Origin: Variovorax sp. dw_308
GTDB taxonomy: Bacteria; Pseudomonadota; Gammaproteobacteria; Burkholderiales; Burkholderiaceae_C
Direction: 5' to 3'
Assembly: GCF_019207085.1 (NCBI RefSeq)
Contig: NZ_JAATOM010000012.1
Coordinates: 1-64,000, forward strand
DNA: 64,000 nt
This document shows positions 14,227-22,613 of this stretch, piece after piece. The position numbers and the translations under genes are program-made. Below the pieces are notes generated by a model. It had not been told where the DNA came from. It saw nothing but the letters and a program-made list of their open reading frames with translations, and did not search any database. Each line of letters opens with the position of its first letter. The first letter of the stretch is position 1.

Positions 14227-14460
14227 ATGGCAACAGCCGGCGGATTGACGATTGTGTTCGCTCTGATCGCGTTTTTCATCGGGGTGCTCTGGATCCTGAT
14301 GCCCTTCGCGATCTTCGGCACCAAGCCAATGCTTCGCGAGCTCATCAACGAGCAGAAGAAGACCAACAAGCTGCTGCAGGAACAGGCGGATCGAGCGAAG
14401 GCGATACGCGAGGCGGCGCAGGCGCTGCCGCGCAAGGTCGAGCACTCCGCTGCTACCTGA
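14227..14460 (+). CDS. Small single-pass membrane protein
   Basis: ATG 14227 has a good ribosome site (GAGGAG) upstream and gives 77 residues; the longer frame from 14155 is not preferred. One strong membrane segment lies at about residues 6-30 (LTIVFALIAFFIGVLWILMP), followed by a charged helical tail (ELINEQKKTNKLLQEQADRA), probably a coiled coil in the cytoplasm. It is the only plus-strand gene in this part of the element. Such proteins may be superinfection-exclusion or lysogeny accessory factors, but this is speculation. Confidence 0.6.
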   Translation: MATAGGLTIVFALIAFFIGVLWILMPFAIFGTKPMLRELINEQKKTNKLLQEQADRAKAIREAAQALPRKVEHSAAT

Positions 14461-14533
14461 GCGTCAGCATCTCAGGCAGCAGGCCGCGCCGGTGCTGGAA
14501 AGATGGCCTGCGCCACGAATGCTTGCCCCCGCT

Positions 14534-14821
14534 TCATGCCCCTGTTGGTGATCCGCCGGCGGGTTTTCCGAACATATGCTCACGCAAGACCTCGACGGCC
14601 TGAACGCTGATGTCGGGGAAGCCCTTGTCACTGGCCAAGATGCCAGCGATCGTGCGTTCGAACAGATCATCGAAAACCGCGCGCAGCGCCGGTCGGTCGC
14701 TCTCATCGTACCGATGCGTCAGCGCCTGCAAAAGGAAGTGCACAAAGCTGATGGCGATGGCCTGCTGAGCTTCCAGCACTTCAACCCGTGCTCGGAGTTC
14801 GTCAAGTTCGCTGGCCATCAC
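14534..14821 (-). CDS. Small hypothetical protein coupled to the integrase gene
   Basis: The start (ATG 14821 or 14818) overlaps the integrase stop (ATGATG), so it should be translated together with the integrase. The 95-residue product has an N-terminal coiled coil (ELDELRARVEVLEAQQAIAI) and a helical body rich in Phe, Asp and Arg. No motif is recognised. It might be an accessory to recombination, by position only. Confidence 0.55.
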   Translation of the reverse strand: MMASELDELRARVEVLEAQQAIAISFVHFLLQALTHRYDESDRPALRAVFDDLFERTIAGILASDKGFPDISVQAVEVLREHMFGKPAGGSPTGA

Positions 14822-16038
14822 GCAGCCTTGAAGGGCAGGATCTTCGCGCCCCGGCGCAGCTGGTCCAGGTGGTCGGCGTACTCCTGCATCATCTTGCGGC
14901 GCTGCGGCAGGTAGGTCGCGAAGTTGTAGGCCGCGCTGACGTTGTCCCGCTCCTGGTGGGCCAGCTGCAGCTCAATGATGTCGTGGCGATGGCCGTGCTC
15001 GTGCAGGATGGTCGACGCCACACCGCGGAAGCCGTGGCCCGTCATGCGGCCGGCGTAACCCATGCGCTTGAGCGCGCCCAGGATCGTGTTGTTGCTCATC
15101 GGCTTGTCGTGGTCCCTCTCGCCAGGGAACAGGAGGCCGCTCAGCCCGCGCAGCTCGTGGATCGCCTGCAGCACTTCGATCGCCTGCGTTGAAAGCGGAA
15201 CGATGTGCGGGGTCTTCATCTTCATGCGCTCGGCCGGCACGCGCCATTCCTTCGCGTCCTCCAGGTCGAACTCGTCCCAGTGCGCCGCGATCAGTTCGCC
15301 GGTGCGCACGAACGTCAGCGCCATCAGCTTCATTGCCAGGCGTGTTGCAGGCGCGCCAGGGTAGGCCTCGATCTTCCGGAGCAGCTCGGGCATCTCCTTC
15401 GCTTCCAGCCGTGCATAGTGGCTCTTCACCCGAGGCTTGAGGGCGTCCGCCGGCTTCACGTCGGTGGCGGGGTTGCGCTCGACAAGGCCATGCGCCACGG
15501 CATAGCGGAAGATCTGGCCGCACGTCTGCCATGCGCGCTTCGCGATGTCCCCTGCTCCCCTGCTCTCGATCTTCTTGGCCACGGCGAGCAGCTGCGGCGC
15601 GGTGATGCTGGCGATGGGCTGCTTCCCGAGGTCAGGGAAGACGTCGGCCTCCAGGCGGCGCAGAACGTAGTCGGAGTGCCGCACAGAGCGCGGGCCCTTC
15701 CAGTGGGCGAACCATGCCCGCGCGACCGCCTCGAAGTTGTTCTCCATCTTCACGCGGTCAGCCAACTTTCGAGTGGCCTTGGCCTGCACCGGGTCGCTGC
15801 CTGCCTTGAGCGTGTCGCGCGCATCGTCGCGGTCGCGCCGGGCCTTGGCAAGCGGTACGCCGGGATAGGCGCCCAAGGCAAGGCGCTTCTCCTTTCCCCC
15901 GTATCGGTACTTCCAGTACCAATGCTTTCCCCCAGTCGCTGCGACCTCGAGGTAGAGGCCGCCGGCGTCCGCGAAGCGCGTACGGGGCTTGTCAGGGGCG
16001 CACTTGGCGTTCTTGCAGGCGGTGTCGGTGAGAGCCAT
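14818..16038 (-). CDS. P4-type tyrosine integrase
   Basis: ATG 16038 (MALTDTACKNAK) gives 406 residues, typical for the family. Residues 1-90 are the DUF4102-type arm-binding domain (GLYLEV, YWKYRYGGKEKRLALGAYP). A core-binding helical domain covers about 100-195 and the catalytic domain about 210-395. The active-site residues are present: R245 (VRTGE), H335 and R338 (HGFRG), H361 (LAHQ) and nucleophile Y376 (ATYLPQRR). It would insert and excise the element at the adjacent tRNA-Ser 3' end, the usual target of this class. The gene lies 177 bases from the tRNA, reading away from it. Confidence 0.92.
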   Translation of the reverse strand: MALTDTACKNAKCAPDKPRTRFADAGGLYLEVAATGGKHWYWKYRYGGKEKRLALGAYPGVPLAKARRDRDDARDTLKAGSDPVQAKATRKLADRVKMENNFEAVARAWFAHWKGPRSVRHSDYVLRRLEADVFPDLGKQPIASITAPQLLAVAKKIESRGAGDIAKRAWQTCGQIFRYAVAHGLVERNPATDVKPADALKPRVKSHYARLEAKEMPELLRKIEAYPGAPATRLAMKLMALTFVRTGELIAAHWDEFDLEDAKEWRVPAERMKMKTPHIVPLSTQAIEVLQAIHELRGLSGLLFPGERDHDKPMSNNTILGALKRMGYAGRMTGHGFRGVASTILHEHGHRHDIIELQLAHQERDNVSAAYNFATYLPQRRKMMQEYADHLDQLRRGAKILPFKAA

Positions 16039-16145
16039 GGTGGGGGAAAAACTCCGGGGTTGCGGGGGCAAAACGCCTCCTGTTCCCCCGAATTTGCCCC
16101 CAAACCGCGTGTTGTGTCAAAACGCAATGTGAAGCGACCGGACGC

Positions 16146-16170
16146 AAAAAAGCCCCGACTGGCGGGGCTT
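16146..16170 (-). terminator. Rho-independent terminator downstream of tRNA-Ser
   Basis: AAGCCCCG (16150-16157), a 5-base loop and CGGGGCTT (16163-16170) form a perfect 8-bp stem, followed on the minus strand by a T run (plus-strand A run 16146-16151). It lies between the tRNA 3' end and the integrase start, so it can end the tRNA transcript before it enters the element. Confidence 0.75.
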
Positions 16171-16215
16171 TCAAGGGCTTTTTGATGCACCGTGAGGTGA
16201 TCTGGAAGCCAATCC

Positions 16216-16308
16216 TGGCGGAACCGGAGGGATTCGAACCCTCGATGAGGCTCTACACCCCATACTCCCTTAGCAGGGGAGCACCTTCGGCCACTCGGTC
16301 ACAGTTCC
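16216..16308 (-). tRNA. tRNA-Ser (anticodon GCU)
   Basis: The 93-base sequence on the minus strand folds as a serine tRNA. The acceptor stem is GGAACTG paired with CGGTTCC (one G-U), the discriminator is G, and CCA is encoded. The anticodon stem CTCCC/GGGAG encloses CTGCTAA, with anticodon GCT at plus-strand 16272-16274. A long variable arm and the T-loop GTTCGAATC are present. Its 3' end borders the mobile element and is the probable integration site. Confidence 0.95.
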
Positions 16309-16342
16309 GGAACCATCGATTATGCCATCTTTGGCAACGGTT

Positions 16343-17611
16343 TTACGCCGGTGGCTGGTCCAGGTCAAAGGCCTTGTGCAGCGCACGCACGGCGAGTTCC
16401 ATGTACTTCTCGTCGATCACGACCGAGGTCTTGATCTCGCTGGTGGAAATCATCTGGATGTTGATGCCCTCTTCGCTCAGCACGCGGAACATCTTGCTGG
16501 CCACGCCCACGTGGCTGCGCATGCCGATGCCCACGATGCTGACCTTGCAGATCTTCGCGTCGCCCACCACTTCGGCCGCGCCCAGTGTCGGCAGGACCTT
16601 TTCCTTGAGCAGGTCGATGCACTTGGCAAAGTCGTTGCGATGCACCGTGAAGCTGAAGTCGGTCCTGCCGTCCTTGCTCAGGTTCTGGATGATCACGTCG
16701 ACCTCGATGTTGGCATCGGCCACCGCACCCAGGATGTGATACGCGATGCCCGGCTTGTCGGGCACGCCCAGCACCGAGACCTTGGCCTCGTCACGGTTGA
16801 ACGCGATGCCGGATACGACGGCTTGTTCCATGTTTTCGTCTTCCTCGAAAGTGATCAGCGTGCCGGACTTGGCTTCTTCGTTGATGTCGATGTCCCAGGG
16901 CGTGAAGCTCGAAAGCACGCGCAGGGGCACCTTGTACTTGCCGGCGAATTCCACCGAGCGGATCTGCAGCACTTTGGAGCCTAGGCTCGCCATCTCGAGC
17001 ATCTCCTCGAAGCTCACCGTGGTCAGGCGGCGTGCGTCGGGCTCGACGCGCGGGTCGGTCGTGTAGACCCCGTCGACATCGGTGTAGATCAGGCATTCGT
17101 GCGCCTTCATCGCCGCGGCAATGGCCACCGCCGAGGTGTCGCTGCCGCCACGGCCGAGCGTCGTGATGTTGCCCGCGTCGTCCACGCCCTGGAAGCCGGT
17201 GATGACCACCACCTTGCCGGCCTCGAGGTCGGCGCGCACGCGCTCGTCGTCGATGCTCTCGATGCGCGCCTTGGTGTAGGAGTTGTCCGTGCGCACCGAT
17301 ACCTGCCAGCCCGCATAGCTGACCGAAGGCATGCCCTCGGCCTGCAACGCGATTGCCAGCAGCGCCGACGAGGCTTGCTCGCCAGTCGAAGCGAGCATGT
17401 CGAGTTCGCGGTTGTAGTCGTCGTTGGTGCGGCCGGGTGCGAGTTCCTTGGCCAGGCCGAGCAGGCGGTTGGTCTCGCCGCTCATCGCGCTCGGAACCAC
17501 CACCATCTGGTGGCCGGCGCGTGCCCACTTGGCAACGCGCTTGGCGACATTCCTGATGCGCTCGGTCGAGCCCATCGACGTGCCGCCGTATTTGTGAACG
17601 ATCAATGCCAT
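16343..17611 (-). CDS. lysC: Aspartate kinase
   Basis: This enzyme phosphorylates L-aspartate, the first step towards lysine, threonine, methionine and diaminopimelate. ATG 17611 (MALIVHKYGGTSMG) gives 422 residues, the usual length of the single-function type. KYGGTS (residues 7-12) is the kinase signature; GRGGSDTSAVAIAAA and YTDVDGVYTTDPR follow in the kinase domain. Two ACT domains fill the C-terminal part from about residue 265 (VSVLGVPDKPGIAY and KVSIVGIGMRSHVGVA) and give feedback control. The open frame extends further upstream into tilS sequence, but that part is rejected as non-coding in this frame. Confidence 0.96.
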   Translation of the reverse strand: MALIVHKYGGTSMGSTERIRNVAKRVAKWARAGHQMVVVPSAMSGETNRLLGLAKELAPGRTNDDYNRELDMLASTGEQASSALLAIALQAEGMPSVSYAGWQVSVRTDNSYTKARIESIDDERVRADLEAGKVVVITGFQGVDDAGNITTLGRGGSDTSAVAIAAAMKAHECLIYTDVDGVYTTDPRVEPDARRLTTVSFEEMLEMASLGSKVLQIRSVEFAGKYKVPLRVLSSFTPWDIDINEEAKSGTLITFEEDENMEQAVVSGIAFNRDEAKVSVLGVPDKPGIAYHILGAVADANIEVDVIIQNLSKDGRTDFSFTVHRNDFAKCIDLLKEKVLPTLGAAEVVGDAKICKVSIVGIGMRSHVGVASKMFRVLSEEGINIQMISTSEIKTSVVIDEKYMELAVRALHKAFDLDQPPA

Positions 17612-17675
17612 GGGTGAAGTATGGGAAAGAAATGAAACCGGCCCGGGGTTGCCCTGGAGCGGTACACCTTGACGA

Positions 17676-18644
17676 TCAGCGCGAAGCCTCTGTCGGGGGC
17701 GAGGGATTGTACCAATGGAGCAATGCCCCCCTCCGCTCCGCGAAGCCGGCGCCGATCTTGATGTGCAAGCGGTGTCCGCGCGTGGTGCAAGCGTGAACCT
17801 GGTCCAGCAGTTCCTCGAGTTGCGCCGTGCTGGGCGTGCAGTCATGCGCCTGCAGCAACCAATGGCGCAGGACATTCGCCTGGCGGGCGCGCGACAGCCG
17901 GCGCAACGCGTCGATGCCCGGCGGCGCGCCAATCGCCCCGAGGTCCTGCTGCGCGAGTTCGACGAGCAGGGCATGCGCTTGCGCCGCGTGCCGCGCGCTT
18001 CGGGCAAAGGTCGAACGAAACTGCGGGAACGCGCGATCGAGTGCCGGCAGCAGCTCGGCCCGGATGCGGTTGCGCGTGAAGCGCGCGTCCGCATTGCTCG
18101 GATCTTCGATCCATGGCACGTCGCGCGCCTTCAGCCATGCGCGGATCTCCGCGGCCGGCACGCCAAGCAAGGGTCGGTGGAGCACAAGGCCATCACGCTG
18201 CGCCACCTCGGGCATGGCGGCCAGCCCGGCCACGCCTGCGCCGCGCGACAGTGCCAGCAGCACGGTTTCCACCTGGTCGTCGGCATGCTGGCCGAGCGCG
18301 ATCGACCCGATACCGGGTCGCGTGCCCTCGGCCCGTGCCAGCGCGGCCAGCGACGCGTAGCGCGCACGTCGTGCCGCGTCTTCCGGGCTCTCGCCCGGCG
18401 CATGTCGCGCATCGACGCGATGCACCCGCAGCGTCACTCCCAGCCGCTCGCACACGACCGCACATTGGCGCTCGAACTCATCGGCCGCGACCTGCAACCC
18501 ATGGTGCACGTGAAAGGCCTCGACCTGCCCCGGCCAGCGCGCAGCACAAGCCACGAGCAACGCGGTCGAATCGGCGCCACCGCTGTAGGCCACGGCAAGC
18601 GGAAGCGACGGCGCGAAAGCCGCGATGGCCTCATCGAAATTCAT
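17676..18644 (-). CDS. tilS: tRNA(Ile)-lysidine synthase
   Basis: TilS uses ATP and lysine to convert the wobble cytidine of tRNA-Ile2 to lysidine, so that it reads AUA. ATG 18644 gives 322 residues. The PP-loop SGGADST (21-27) binds ATP; FHVHHGL, ALGQHADDQVETVLL and RNRIRAELLP are further family blocks. The protein is at the short end of the family, and the C-terminal domains of E. coli TilS are reduced. It lies between accA and lysC, all reading left. Confidence 0.92.
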   Translation of the reverse strand: MNFDEAIAAFAPSLPLAVAYSGGADSTALLVACAARWPGQVEAFHVHHGLQVAADEFERQCAVVCERLGVTLRVHRVDARHAPGESPEDAARRARYASLAALARAEGTRPGIGSIALGQHADDQVETVLLALSRGAGVAGLAAMPEVAQRDGLVLHRPLLGVPAAEIRAWLKARDVPWIEDPSNADARFTRNRIRAELLPALDRAFPQFRSTFARSARHAAQAHALLVELAQQDLGAIGAPPGIDALRRLSRARQANVLRHWLLQAHDCTPSTAQLEELLDQVHACTTRGHRLHIKIGAGFAERRGALLHWYNPSPPTEASR

Positions 18645-18691
18645 CGGGCAATTGTGCGACGCACCCGGCCCGCGCAAAGGGCCAGTTGCAG

Positions 18692-18712
18692 GCGCCGCCC
18701 CTCGGGCGGCGC
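18692..18712. repeat. GC-rich hairpin between accA and tilS
   Basis: GCGCCGCCC (18692-18700) and GGGCGGCGC (18704-18712) form a perfect 9-bp stem with a 3-base loop. No T run follows on the minus strand, so it is not a standard terminator. It may slow or protect the transcript between accA and tilS. Confidence 0.55.
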
Positions 18713-18719
18713 GGGTCGA

Positions 18720-19694
18720 CTACTTGTCGGCCTTGGTGTCGTTGAAGCGGCCGTAGCTCTGCAGGCGTTCGTAGCGGCGATCCAGCAGTTCCTTGACCTT
18801 CAAGTCACTGACCTGGCGGAAGGCGTCACCCAGGGCACGCTTCAGGAATGCAGCCATCTGCCGATGATCACGATGCGAACCGCCGACCGGCTCGCTCACG
18901 ATCTTGTCGACCAGGCCCAGCGCCTTCAGCCGATGCGCCGTGATGCCCAGCGCATCTGCGGCTTCCTTCGCCTTCTCGGAAGTCTTCCAGAGAATCGACG
19001 CGCAACCTTCGGGGCTGATCACCGAATAGATCGAGTACTGCAGCATCAGCAACTGGTCGCCCACCGAGATCGCCAATGCGCCACCCGAGCCGCCTTCGCC
19101 GATGATGGTGACGATGATCGGCACCTCCAGTTGCGCCATCTCGAAGATGTTGCGGCCGATGGCCTCTGACTGCCCGCGCTCTTCCGCATCGATGCCCGGA
19201 TAGGCGCCCGGCGTGTCGACGAAGGTGAAGACGGGCAGCTTGAACTTCTCGGCCGTCTTCATCAGGCGCAGCGCCTTGCGATAGCCCTCGGGCTTGCTCA
19301 TGCCGAAGTTGCGCGCAGTGCGCTCCTTCGTGTCGCGCCCCTTCTGGTGGCCGAGGACCATGCACGGCGTGCCGTTGAAGCGCGCGAGTCCACCCACGAT
19401 CGACAGGTCGTCCGAGAAATGCCGGTCGCCATGCAGCTCCACGAAGTCCGTGAAGATCTCGTTGACGTAGTCGAGCGTGTAAGGGCGTTCCGGATGCCGG
19501 GCGATCTTCGTGATCTGCCAGGGCGTCAGGTCGCTGTAGATATCCTTGGTGAGTTGCTGGCTCTTCTTGCCGAGCTGGTCGATCTCTTCCGAGATGTCGA
19601 CCGCCGATTCAGTTTGCACATAGCGCAGCTCTTCGATCTTGCTTTCGAGTTCCGCAATCGGCTGCTCGAAATCGAGGAAGGTTCGTTTCGCCAA
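18720..19694 (-). CDS. accA: Acetyl-CoA carboxylase carboxyltransferase subunit alpha
   Basis: AccA with AccD transfers the carboxyl group from biotin to acetyl-CoA, the committed step of fatty acid synthesis. The start chosen is TTG 19694, where AAGGAG lies about eight bases upstream and the protein begins AKRTFLDFEQPIAELE as in relatives; it then has 324 residues, the normal length. Typical blocks are HGDRHFSDD, GHQKGRDTKER, DTPGAYPGIDAEERGQSEAI and GEGGSGGALAI. The longer frame from 19772 overlaps the preceding gene and is not used. accD is not in the window. Confidence 0.95.
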   Translation of the reverse strand: MAKRTFLDFEQPIAELESKIEELRYVQTESAVDISEEIDQLGKKSQQLTKDIYSDLTPWQITKIARHPERPYTLDYVNEIFTDFVELHGDRHFSDDLSIVGGLARFNGTPCMVLGHQKGRDTKERTARNFGMSKPEGYRKALRLMKTAEKFKLPVFTFVDTPGAYPGIDAEERGQSEAIGRNIFEMAQLEVPIIVTIIGEGGSGGALAISVGDQLLMLQYSIYSVISPEGCASILWKTSEKAKEAADALGITAHRLKALGLVDKIVSEPVGGSHRDHRQMAAFLKRALGDAFRQVSDLKVKELLDRRYERLQSYGRFNDTKADK

Positions 19695-19711
19695 CGTCTT
19701 CTCCTTGTTGT

Positions 19712-20362
19712 TCAGTACACGACCGGTGCCGGGTCGAGCGAGCGCCAAATATACCAAGTTGCGACGCTGCAATAGGGTGCCCAGGCGACCGCAACCTCGC
19801 GTGCGTCGCTGCGGCTGACAGGGTCGCCGGAAAAATAGTTCTGGCTGATGCCGGTGATGAGGCCAACGTCGTCCAACGGGAGCACATTGGGCCGCATCAG
19901 GTGAAAGATCAGGAACATTTCAGCCGTCCAACGGCCGATGCCACGGATCGCAACGAGCTCTTCGATGATGAGTTCGTCCGCCATGTGTTTCCACGCATTG
20001 ACATGCACGGCTTGCGTATCGAAATGGATCGCCAGGTCGACCAGGTACTCGACCTTTCGCGCCGACAGTCCGCAGGCCCGCATGTCGTCGACCTTGAGCT
20101 TCAGCACGTTCGCCGGCGTCATCTTGCGCGGCAGCATCTCGAACTTGTCCCACACCGATTGCGCGGCCTTCACCGATATCTGCTGGCCCACGATGCTGCG
20201 TGCCAGCGTGGTGAAGGCGTCGCCACGCGTTTCGAGCCGCACATCGCCGAATTGCGGGATGAGCCGCTTCATCACGCGATCCTTCTTGCCCAGGTGCTTG
20301 CACGCCTCTTCCCAGTAATCGGGCGTGAAGATCTCGACGCTTGCTTTTTTGACAGGAGCCAC
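19712..20362 (-). CDS. DNA-3-methyladenine glycosylase (AlkA-type HhH-GPD)
   Basis: It removes alkylated bases, leaving an abasic site for repair. The helix-hairpin-helix (AIRGIGRWTAEMFLIFHL) is followed by LPLDDVGL, whose second Asp is the expected catalytic residue. SIVGQQISVKAA is the usual start of the HhH-GPD domain. GTG 20362 is preferred to TTG 20374 because GAGG lies seven bases before it, giving 216 residues. It lacks the C-terminal four-cysteine cluster of Nth/MutY. It starts 13 bases after the cysS stop, so co-transcription with cysS and accA is likely, an arrangement typical of Burkholderiales. Confidence 0.85.
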   Translation of the reverse strand: MAPVKKASVEIFTPDYWEEACKHLGKKDRVMKRLIPQFGDVRLETRGDAFTTLARSIVGQQISVKAAQSVWDKFEMLPRKMTPANVLKLKVDDMRACGLSARKVEYLVDLAIHFDTQAVHVNAWKHMADELIIEELVAIRGIGRWTAEMFLIFHLMRPNVLPLDDVGLITGISQNYFSGDPVSRSDAREVAVAWAPYCSVATWYIWRSLDPAPVVY

Positions 20363-20375
20363 GCTGATCCTCAAT

Positions 20376-21752
20376 TCACTGCGCCGAAGCCCATGTGGTT
20401 CCGGTGGGTGAATCCTTCAGCACGATGCCCTGTTCCAGGAGCTGCTTGCGGATGCGATCGGCCTCTGCGAAATTCTTCTGCGACTTGGCACTTGCCCGCT
20501 CGGCGATCAACACCTGGATCGCCGCATCGTCGAGCGCGCTGCCGGCCTGCAGGAAGGCCCGTGGGTCACCCTGCAGGACACCCAGCGTGCTGCCGAGCGC
20601 CTTGAGCAAGCCGGCCAATTCGAGCGAGCGCGTACGGTTGACTTCGCTGGCCAGGTCGAACAGCACCGCGATCGCTTCCGGCGTGCCAAAGTCTTCGTTC
20701 ATCGCGGCCCTGAATCGCGCTGCATGAGGCTGCGACCAGTCGATTGCAACGTCTGCCGGCGTCACGCCATCCAGTGCCGTGTAGAGCCGCTTGAGCGAGT
20801 TGCGCGCATCGTCCAGATGCGCATCGCTGTAGTTCAACGCGCTGCGGTAGTGCGTTCGCACCAGGAAGAAGCGCAGGCTCTCCGCGTCGTACTTCTGCAG
20901 CACTTCGCGGATGGTGAAGAAGTTGCCCAGGCTCTTGGACATCTTCTCGTTGTCCACGCGCACGAAGCCGTTGTGCACCCAGAAGCGCGCGAGCGGCTTG
21001 CCGGTGGCGCCCTCGCTCTGCGCGATCTCGTTCTCGTGGTGCGGGAACTGAAGGTCCGCGCCGCCGCCGTGGATGTCGAAGGTCTCGCCGAGCGTGGCGC
21101 AGCTCATCGCCGAGCATTCGATGTGCCAACCCGGCCTGCCGATGCCATAGGGGCTTTCCCATTTCGCGTCATCGGGCTCGGTCGGCTTCGCGGACTTCCA
21201 GAGCACGAAGTCCAGCGGATCCTCCTTGCCGTCCAGCACTGCCACGCGCTCACCCGCATGCAGTTCGTCGAGCGACTTGCCCGAGAGCTTGCCGTAGCCG
21301 GGGAACTTGCGCACCGCATAGTTCACGTCGCCATTCGTCGAGCGATAGGCCAGGCCCTTCTGCTCGAGCTTCTCGATGATGCCGAGCATCTGCGGCACGT
21401 ACTCGGTGGCGCGCGGCTCGATGGTGGGCGGCTCGATGCCGAGCGCACCGATGTCCTGGTGCATGGCCGCCACCACTTCCTCGGTCAACGCGCGGATCGT
21501 GATGCCGCGCGCCAGGGCGCGGGCGATGATCTTGTCGTCGATGTCGGTGATGTTGCGCACGTAGGTCACGTCGAAGCCGCTCGCGCGCAGCCAGCGTTGC
21601 ACCACGTCGAAGGCCATCATCATGCGGGCATGGCCGATGTGGCACAGGTCGTACACCGTCATGCCGCAGACGTACATGCGCACACGGCCGGGTTGCAGTG
21701 GAGAAAACTCCTCCAGTTCACGCGAGAGCGTGTTGTAGATGCGCAGGCTCAT
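20376..21752 (-). CDS. cysS: Cysteinyl-tRNA synthetase
   Basis: A class I aminoacyl-tRNA synthetase that charges tRNA-Cys. It has 458 residues, the standard size. Zinc ligands include C29 (YVCG), C213 (HIECS) and H238 (FPHHENE). The ATP signatures are HIGH (38-41) and KMSKS (270-274). The helical anticodon-binding part follows, ending with a zinc-free tail. It is the first gene of a minus-strand cluster and is divergent from the TPR gene. Confidence 0.97.
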   Translation of the reverse strand: MSLRIYNTLSRELEEFSPLQPGRVRMYVCGMTVYDLCHIGHARMMMAFDVVQRWLRASGFDVTYVRNITDIDDKIIARALARGITIRALTEEVVAAMHQDIGALGIEPPTIEPRATEYVPQMLGIIEKLEQKGLAYRSTNGDVNYAVRKFPGYGKLSGKSLDELHAGERVAVLDGKEDPLDFVLWKSAKPTEPDDAKWESPYGIGRPGWHIECSAMSCATLGETFDIHGGGADLQFPHHENEIAQSEGATGKPLARFWVHNGFVRVDNEKMSKSLGNFFTIREVLQKYDAESLRFFLVRTHYRSALNYSDAHLDDARNSLKRLYTALDGVTPADVAIDWSQPHAARFRAAMNEDFGTPEAIAVLFDLASEVNRTRSLELAGLLKALGSTLGVLQGDPRAFLQAGSALDDAAIQVLIAERASAKSQKNFAEADRIRKQLLEQGIVLKDSPTGTTWASAQ

Positions 21753-21956
21753 GGAATTCGGAAGGCCGCCATCTGGTGCTCGAGCATTGCTGAAGCAACG
21801 CCGACAAATGGCCGTGGATTTCAGGGGTGTTGGGGTTGTAGCGGCAAGGGCTGCCGAACGGTCCCTCAGCTACAATTCATTTCAAGTATAAACGGCCGGC
21901 GGCGGGCATTTTCGGGTGTTTGTCGAGCCCTCATCCGCCCATTTTCCAGAGGCTTC

Positions 21957-22553
21957 ATGAAGCACGCCGCACCTCCTCTCATGCACACCATCCCCCGCAT
22001 TGTCTCCGCCCTGGCCTTCGGACTGCTGCTGGGTGCGGCCCATGCGGACGAGTATGCCGACGTCAACCTGCTGCTGCGTCAGGGCAAGCAGGCCGAAGCC
22101 CTCAACAAGGCCGAGACCTACATCGTCGCCAAGCCGCGTGATCCGCAAATGCGCTTCCTGCGCGGCGTGATCCTCAGCGAGCAAGGCAAGGTGCCCGAAG
22201 CGACCGTGGCCTTCACCCAGCTCACGCAGGACTTCCCCGAACTGCCCGAGCCCTACAACAACCTGGCGGCCCTGTACGCTTCGCAAAGCGAATTCGACAA
22301 GGCCCGCACCGCACTCGAAATGGCGGTCAAGCTGAACCCGTCCTATGCCACCGCGCATGAGAACCTGGGCGACGTGTACGCCCGGCTCGCCGCACAGTCC
22401 TACACCCGTGCCCAGCAACTCGAACCCGCCAACGCCGGGCTTGCACCCAAGCTCACTCTGATCCGGCAGATCTTCACGCCGGCCAGCGAGCGCGCCGCGG
22501 GTACATTGCCACCAGCCGTGCCGGCCGTTACCAAGCCAGGCATTCGCAAGTAA
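21957..22553 (+). CDS. Periplasmic TPR protein
   Basis: ATG 21957 gives 198 residues with a signal peptide (hydrophobic part IVSALAFGLLLGAAHA, cleavage near residue 31); ATG 21981 is also possible. Three to four TPR motifs lie at about 35-165, for example EPYNNLAALYASQSEFDKA and TAHENLGDVYARLAAQSY, so it should be a protein-binding scaffold in the periplasm. The C-terminal 30 residues are Pro/Ala-rich. It lies 60 bases before a periplasmic cyclophilin, suggesting a shared role in envelope protein folding, though the partner is unknown. Confidence 0.8.
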   Translation: MKHAAPPLMHTIPRIVSALAFGLLLGAAHADEYADVNLLLRQGKQAEALNKAETYIVAKPRDPQMRFLRGVILSEQGKVPEATVAFTQLTQDFPELPEPYNNLAALYASQSEFDKARTALEMAVKLNPSYATAHENLGDVYARLAAQSYTRAQQLEPANAGLAPKLTLIRQIFTPASERAAGTLPPAVPAVTKPGIRK

Positions 22554-22613
22554 CTCCGCCGATGGGCGCTGCTCCGGCGGTGCCGGCGGCACTGCCATGA
22601 AAGCGAGACTCTC

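Noticed and set aside
13948..14445. A 165-codon reading of the small basic protein gene
   Set aside because: It would run antisense through the membrane protein gene and its promoter; ATG 14124 gives a sensible 58-residue protein.
16343..18094. Aspartate kinase fused to about 160 upstream residues
   Set aside because: The extra part is a frame-shifted reading of tilS; lysC proteins start at MALIVHKYGGTS.
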